Shown one piece after another: positions 56,651 through 64,000 of a stretch of DNA of 64,000 nucleotides. This stretch comes from Limanda limanda (lineage: Eukaryota; Chordata; Actinopteri; Pleuronectiformes; Pleuronectidae). Numbering within the stretch: position 1 is the first letter of the stretch; every line of letters begins with the position of its first letter. The translations under genes were made by a program, and so were the position numbers. The notes under the pieces are model-generated. The model was not told the DNA's origin, searched no databases, and saw nothing but the letters and a program-made list of their open reading frames with translations. The stretch covers positions 2,343,007 through 2,407,006 of the forward strand of contig NC_083647.1 in assembly GCF_963576545.1 (NCBI RefSeq), in the 5' to 3' direction.

Positions 56651-57844
56651 GGAGGAAACATGGCATGTAGTAGCACTACTAAATACAATACAGTACATTT
56701 ACCAGTTAAACATAGCATGAAAATTGAAAACTCACCATGACTCACCATGACAGTGATCGTCCCCTAAGTAGTTTTAGAAAACTCATGAAAAAAAATCAGG
56801 TCTCTTTTTCACATCATCACAAACTGACAACCTGTTTTATAGTTTTGGTGAACGACCTTGTTTGACCACAGAAATAAAATCACTTGTTCATTGGTTCCAT
56901 ACACAGTGAGCCGGTTTTTCTTTTGTCTCCTGAGCACCTCTGTCTCTGAGAACTGTTTGTGTAACATTCACACCAGTCTGCCTAACATACTTGGCACTTT
57001 TCTTCTGTTGCATTTTGCACTCTTTTCTCAGTTGTCTCACTATCCTCCTCTCCTCCTGTGTTTGGCGGGGGCTATAGCTGGTGCGCTCCAGTTTTTAGTA
57101 TTTCCAGCACTGGGCTGTCTACTCCCCAGGCAGAGCCCACACCTGTGGCTGATAGGATCCTTCTGGAGTACAAAGGCTCTGATTTACAGCCCTGAAGGCT
57201 GCGGGCCCTGCTACAGCTGCAGAACGGCAGGAAAGGGAAGTTGTTCATCACGCAGCATGAATTTCACCAGCAATAGCCGCCATGCTCCTACTGCAGGCCA
57301 GACCCTTGAACCTCACCTAAATGACAAGTGGCAAAATAGTGCTTTTCTTGTCTTATACACAGGGCCTGAAGAATCCTTTTAATGAGCCTAAAATGGCTTA
57401 TTTTTGAATATAAGTTGAGAATGTTTGTTGTTTAGCAAGTCAATTTCTGCATTCCATTTATTAGCGCAATATAATCTGTTCCGCACTTATGGGAATGCTT
57501 GTATGAGGTGGTGATGGGGAGGAAGGTGGGACTAGAGGGTGAGCCAGTGCAAGTTTAGGGTTAGAAAGCAGCAGGTTGATGACTGCTTATAGACCTGTAC
57601 CAAGGTAGGTGACTTGATCGTCCCCGTGCCCGACATGAGGAATAGCATGTAGGAGCACATGTTAGTTTTAAATAAGGTAAGATATATCTTAAAAAATATA
57701 TCTAGAAAAAAAGTGGAATTATTACAGAAATATTGCTATTCATACACAATGTAGACTTGTGTTCATGTTCAATTTAAACATTCTTTGTGATCTACTGAGT
57801 ACAAAATGTTCTCCCCTGAGATATAGTATTCAGTGTTTGACTGT
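56651..57844. other. Intergenic; one 174-codon frame of doubtful meaning
   Basis: A plus-strand frame at 56858-57382 has no start context, splice plan or domain that I recognise. I treat it as chance. Confidence 0.35.
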
Positions 57845-58200
57845 AGGTGCTGTGCGGTGCAGTTTAATGGCTGATGGCACAAAGGAGACCCACAAGCAGT
57901 TTGAGACACATGCCTGGATGAGTCTGTGACTGAATTAGCTCCTGAGCAGCCTCAGTTCAGCAGAGTTGAAGGCCAGTTCCATCTCCACCACAGAGCGGGC
58001 CTTCCTCTCCAGCTTGTTCAGTTTGTTTGTGCCACTGCCCCCTATGCCACCTCCCAGCACACCACAGCAAAGAAAATGACACTGGCCACTACTGACTGGT
58101 AAAATACAGCCTACTGCACAGACCTGAGCCTCTTCATAAAGAACTTCCTGCTCTGAGTGCCTCAGTGTTGTCTGACCAGTTCAGTTTGTTATTGATGCAC
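57845..58200 (-). pseudogene. LINE reverse transcriptase C-terminal fragment
   Basis: The plus strand reads as the complement of a common fish LINE region: CCACCACAGAGCGGGCCTTCC, TCCAGCTTGTTCAGTTTGTT, CACCACAGCAAAGAAAATGA, ACTGACTGGTAAAATACAG. In intact LINEs this encodes the thumb and post-thumb region. It is full of stops. Confidence 0.55.
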
Positions 58201-59378
58201 CCCCAGAAACTACCTATGTCAGCCACCTATATGATACAACAAATGTTGTAAAGTTTTGATCTAAATCCTGCTAAATGTCCCAACAGAATTCAGTCCTTCA
58301 GCCAGTTTGATCAACACACTTCCTGAAAATGATGAATTAGTTTCACTGGTTAGTGTTTGGATAGACACGCAATCTATATAGAGTGGAAACACTATTTGTC
58401 TCCCCCTTTCACAGAGAAGAATCTGTTGACATGTTGAGCTCTTATGCACATGTGAGTTTGTAGCATCAGTATGGGACATGCACAGTGGAACTAATCCATT
58501 TGGTTAAGCTCTTTCAAATGATTTCCATGCAGTGTGTTGTCAAGAAAAAAAAAGCCACATCCCTCATACACTCTGGGAAGTGTGCTACATTCAGAGACCA
58601 CAATAAATGTCACATGTGAACTTAGATTAGTATTAAAGTTTAACATTTTCAACTTAATTCTACTTTTCACATCAGCACACACAACACAATATTCACAACA
58701 AATGCTTTTTTGTGCTAATCTGTGATCCATTGGGTCCTTTCTCAAAGCACAGTACAAATGAGTATGAATTAATTCATACTACACCACATGTACAAAAGCA
58801 TTGTTCAAGCATATAGTAAGAATGGGAGAACATTTCAGATAGAAGCATAGAAAAATATGTTATGCTAAAATGGTTTTATTAATTGTCAGCTGTCAGAATA
58901 ATGAAATGTAGATTCACGGTCTAACCGTTTTTAAATGTTTTGACTTCATAATGCTGATTTTGTGCCATCCCACAGATTATGAAAATGTGTATTTGCAGTA
59001 GCTACTTCTAAATTTGGTTCTCCGATGTGGCTACCAAAGCCGAAACGCCAAAACGTCAAAGCAGGTCACTTTGTTTAGTGGCTACCTACATCTGAAAACA
59101 TGTGAACCAGTGAGCTGCTAAGATTTGGAGTACCAAATGATATCAATTAGCAGATTTTATTGAATTAGAGCGCCACTTATCTCAGAATCCAAGGCTCCGC
59201 CCACAAATTCAGATCTATCTTTGCCAACTATCACCTTTTTTCCTCAAGAAATTGAAGAGAATAAAATGTTCTGATGCTCTTTGCTGCACAGAGGACCATG
59301 CTTCTTTACATCGAACCTCACAAGACACAAGAGTTACAGTCTGGAAAGATCTGATGGTGTGTGGCCATGTGGGAGTCC
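58201..59378. other. Intergenic, nothing recognised
   Basis: No gene or repeat that I can support. Confidence 0.4.
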
Positions 59379-59461
59379 CTTTGTCTGCTCTTCAGCCAAG
59401 TGACGAGGTGTCTTCATCAGCGGCAGGAGTGCCTCATCATCTGGTTGAAGAGCAGACAAAG
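59379..59461. repeat. 83-bp quasi-palindrome
   Basis: The first and last 16 bases (CTTTGTCTGCTCTTCA and complement) pair perfectly, and most of the interior pairs with mismatches. Both strands are open and encode similar peptides (SALQPSDE and SALQPDDE), a direct consequence of the symmetry. Confidence 0.8.
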
Positions 59462-59817
59462 ACACTGCTAAATCCCCACTTTCAGGACCTGAGGCCTGCC
59501 TCCAAAGGAAACTCACCCTCAAAACCATAACCCTGTTGTGCTACCTCATCCTTTTGACATTTTATTCAAAGGATATCACAGAAACTATTCCAAACTGTTG
59601 AAGAGAGGTGTAATATGTTTCGTTTGAAGAAGAAGTTGAACATTTTTAATTCAAGTATATAGTGATGTACAAAGAAACATTTCTCTGTGGGTCGAGCCAG
59701 TCTATTCTACAATACATATTTCTAAAAGCTACAAAAAATTAAATGATCACTTTTAACAGATTGATTACTATATTTCAATCTTCACATTCAAAACTAAACT
59801 TAGAAAAGTGAAATTCA

Positions 59818-59900
59818 ATTTAATTTAGTTTGTATAGCACTAGATAACAACATACATTATATCAAGGCACTTGACATACTGGAGTAAGGTCAAGACTTAA
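59818..59900. repeat. Dispersed teleost repeat, second copy
   Basis: Shares AGTTTGTATAGCAC and TATCAAGGCACTT-type sequence with 9367-9422. Confidence 0.45.
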
Positions 59901-61829
59901 AAAAGCAAACGTATAAAAAAACGAATACAACCCCAACAAGACCTTAACGAGTTCACAAGGTGTTTGCATCACCATTCTAAAATGTCTTCTTTCCCCTCTC
60001 TCCTCCAGGGCATCGTGACATACAAATTCCAAGTTTCGTACCTAAATTGCCGGATAACGTGATGCATGGGTAAACGCCATCCACTAATGAAGGCACTGAG
60101 ATATGGATAAAAGCTTGCAAGGAAGTCTACCTAGTGAGTAACATGTTTTTATAAAAAAACTCTTTCAGTTGTCTTGCGCTGACATTAATGGAGCATACTC
60201 ATGCTCACAAGCAAATAATCCTTTTAGACTTGAATGACCTCATGGCAAGCTAATAATGAAACGTCTGCATTGCGGGGTTTTATGAACACTGCCGTCTCCA
60301 AGGGCCATTTGAAGAGTTTACAGTCTTGTTTTAATCAAACCACATAGTTTCAAAAACATTACAGCTGCACGTATGTATTCATTCTCTTTAAATATGGCTA
60401 CTGTGTTGACGAAGAGTGACAGTCTTTTACTTAAAGAAACATTATCCTTTTCTCAATAAGGCAATTTCAGAAAAGGAGAGGAAAAAAAGTACGTTAAATG
60501 TTAACAGAAAACTTCTTAAAATCCTAACACTGTGAGTCAAAACAATGAAGAGCCCTCCTGTGGAATCTTAAAAGACCTAATGGTAATGCAATAGACTGAA
60601 TCAGTGACATGAGGCAAAATGAGGCCATGTTGTTACCTCAGGCCTTGAACCTTAGCACAGCGATCCCAGACACAGCTGTCTTGGACGCAGCTCTCTTGTT
60701 TGTGTACCCGTTCACACATGCACGCTTTGGAGTTTTATTTGCAGATCCCTGAGTATCACAGCTATGTTCCCTGAGCCAGACCACCTGCAACAATTAAAAA
60801 TGCCTCTGTAGCTTGCTGGCTCAGTGGGGTTCTGATCAACACTGCATTATATTATAAAGAGACGTTTTTTTGCGAATGGCTGTAAAATGTGATCTGGTTT
60901 CTACTCCCTGGCCTGCTCAGCCCATCATACCCCCCCACCCCACCCCAGTGGTTCCACTCCGATCAAATGGTGTAAACCAGGAAAGAAATTGCAGCGGACT
61001 TTTGTCATATAAGTAACATGATGTTTCCACCGACTATTTGGAATTAGGTTGGGATTTAGAAGGAAAAGGCTGCCTCTCAGTTCAGCTACCAAAATAACTT
61101 ACAACTGAGGGACATGTCTAAGGACGTTCTCCCACCTGACCATGGTCTGAAACAAGGTTCATTTCTTTGTTACACTGTTTAGATTTGATCTGGTTAGTTT
61201 AGGTTTCATTATGTTATTTAGGGAGCGCAATAAAGATTTATGTAAGACATGTTGTCATCTACGTTTGCTGCATCTATCTGGATATTGATTGGTTTGTAGA
61301 TGGGCAAGTTGTCATCTTCAATATTCTATTTATTAACCTTTTGAAAATAAAGTGCGAAGAAAAAAAGTATCCTCACCATTTGAATAGAGAAAAGGATGTT
61401 TACTTTGTTAATTTCATTGCCAATTTAATATTATTACGGTAATTCTACCAACGAAATGAAAGCTCTCATCGTTCAAACATAATGTTGTGGGGGGAAGACT
61501 ACAAACAATCCTGCAAGACACTTCTTTTCCTATTGTTTAATGCTGTCTTAACAGTCTTTTCACACTTATACCACCACTTTTAGTTGGACTGCATTTGGAT
61601 TTTGGTCCACGTCCCCTTTCATACTGGTTATTTTTGGTTCGGACTAACCTGAAAAGCCAGAAGATACAGACCAAGCAAAGTAGGTTTTAAGCTAAAGCTC
61701 TAGTTCTGTACAAAGTGCTACATCTGTTAAATAAGACAAAGAGAAGTAGATCAGGTACAGAAGTGTACCAGTAGTGCTGATTAGTCATGTGAAGGTGTTG
61801 GAGGAGCTAGTAGACAAGGCGCTCTCAGA
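59901..61829. other. Intergenic, nothing recognised
   Basis: No gene or repeat that I can support. Confidence 0.4.
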
Positions 61830-61839
61830 AGGGGCAGTG

Positions 61840-62108
61840 ATTACTTCACAGCAAGATGCTTAGAATCCTGGCTCGTCTGGGGTCTTTTTGTGTGGACTTT
61901 ACATGTTCTACCCATCTGCATGGGTTTTCTGCAGGGACTTCAACTTCCTCCCTAATATATGCAGGGTAAGGTTAATTGGAGACTCCATAGTGTTGTGAGT
62001 GGTTGTTTCTCTGTATGTTTGCCCTGTGATACTCAATGTCTGCTGGGATTGGCTTCAACTCCCCCTGCGTCCCTCAAAGGATAAGCGGTATAGATAATGG
62101 ACAGATGG
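61840..62108 (+). repeat. L2-like LINE 3' region
   Basis: Contains CATGGGTTTTCTGCAGGGAC, GCTGGGATTGGCTTCAACTC and AAGGATAAGCGGTATAGATA, the conserved 3' end of fish L2 elements, in plus orientation. Confidence 0.65.
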
Positions 62109-62571
62109 ATTATTGGTGCTCTCAGAAGAGTTAGGCCTCACAAGGTTGTTGAAGATAGAGAGGGACGCCCCTGCTCTGATGGAATTTGGTAAATTTTTAC
62201 TGGGGGAGAACAACAAATCAGAAAAGTCTGGACTGTGATTGCCTTTTTGTGCAGGAATGGGATGTCCAGATGACATTACTTGGAGGAATAGTGCTGCTGA
62301 GAAAGAGCATGAACCCGTATGATTGAGTTCAGGCATTTTGGTGCAGAACCAGAAGTCTCTCAGCAGACAAGTATCATTGGGTGGGCGTCCATGGAGGTCA
62401 ATGAGCAGTGTCGTGACATGTGTCGTTTTAGGCTGATTGAAGACCAGACGTGCTGCCACATTCTGGACCATCTGTAAGGGTTCCACGCCATTGCATCATC
62501 ATCTAGGCGAGTGATAACAGCCTGTATCATGGGGTGACATGCTAGATCAGGTAAGCACTGGTTTTCCTTAT
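62055..62571 (-). pseudogene. L2-like reverse transcriptase C-terminal fragment
   Basis: The minus strand encodes ACHPMIQAVITRL-like, then LQMVQNVAARLVFNQPK and, with a shift, LIDLHGRPP. This is the well-conserved block at the end of L2 reverse transcriptases. It lies opposite in strand to the adjacent 3' region (61840-62108), so these are two separate LINE pieces. The hAT at 62580 inserted beside or in it. Confidence 0.65.
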
Positions 62572-62579
62572 GTTGTATA

Positions 62580-63814
<1,235 letters not shown>

Positions 63815-63822
63815 GTTGTATA

Positions 63823-64000
63823 GCAGAAAGCAGCAAGAATGGGAGACAGATGCAACGTGGTTCGAGAAGGATAGCTGATCAGCAAAGATCACCGAAAATC
63901 AATGAGTGGAGAGTTTCAATCAGCTTACTACACTCACAATTATGAGACCTGGAGTGAAAAAGCTTGTGGGCAGAAAGAAAATTAAGCTGAAGTGGCTGGT
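63823..64000. other. Right window edge
   Basis: 178 bases beyond the hAT; no feature recognised. Confidence 0.4.

Noticed and set aside
56858..57382. 174-codon frame as a gene
   Set aside because: No recognisable domain, no promoter or splice context; composition is that of chance.

Overview
The window is vertebrate nuclear DNA, almost certainly from a teleost fish. It is AT-rich and intron-rich, full of fish-type DNA transposons (hAT, EnSpm/CACTA, Tc1, piggyBac-like), L2-like LINEs with matching tRNA-derived SINEs, a Gmr1-type Ty3/Gypsy element, and one six-exon host gene of the teleost TRIM class. There are no operons, no CRISPR array and no free-standing tRNA or rRNA genes. Species cannot be told from the sequence.

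Layout. 1-505: end of a possible piggyBac-like element. 1260-15300: a complete, apparently intact TRIM E3 ubiquitin ligase (RING, B-box 2, coiled coil, B30.2; 525 aa), with every exon joining in frame. Its first intron carries two complete hAT insertions (1965-3482 and 3801-7643), the second with a nearly whole ZMYM1-like transposase broken by two frameshifts. 15437-20430: gene-poor DNA with a fold-back repeat family, a ZBED5/FAM200-like transposase scrap and a tandem piggyBac-like repeat. 20634-25388: an EnSpm/CACTA-like element holding a four-exon passenger transcription unit and a nested hAT. 27847-32890: a young Gmr1-like LTR retrotransposon with one 1367-codon gag-pol frame. 33507-40215: a Tc1-like copy split by an endogenous retrovirus (33740-39560). 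43140-48275: an L2-like LINE split by a second copy of the CACTA element (43484-46205) and by a hAT fold-back element (46420-47377). 48280-64000: no host gene; LINE and SINE pieces, a CpG-rich block, a long ORF-free stretch and a fifth complete hAT insertion (62580-63814).

The point most worth following up is the pair of CACTA-like elements. What first looks like a 2.7-4.8 kb segmental duplication has CACT termini, inverted ends and, for copy 2, a 3-bp target duplication. Both copies carry the same spliced small gene. It is open (84 aa) in copy 1 and frameshifted in copy 2, so it may be a passenger gene carried by a transposon. A second point is a 147-codon frame in a hAT deletion derivative that fuses the BED finger directly to the dimerisation tail of the transposase, the architecture expected of a transposition repressor.
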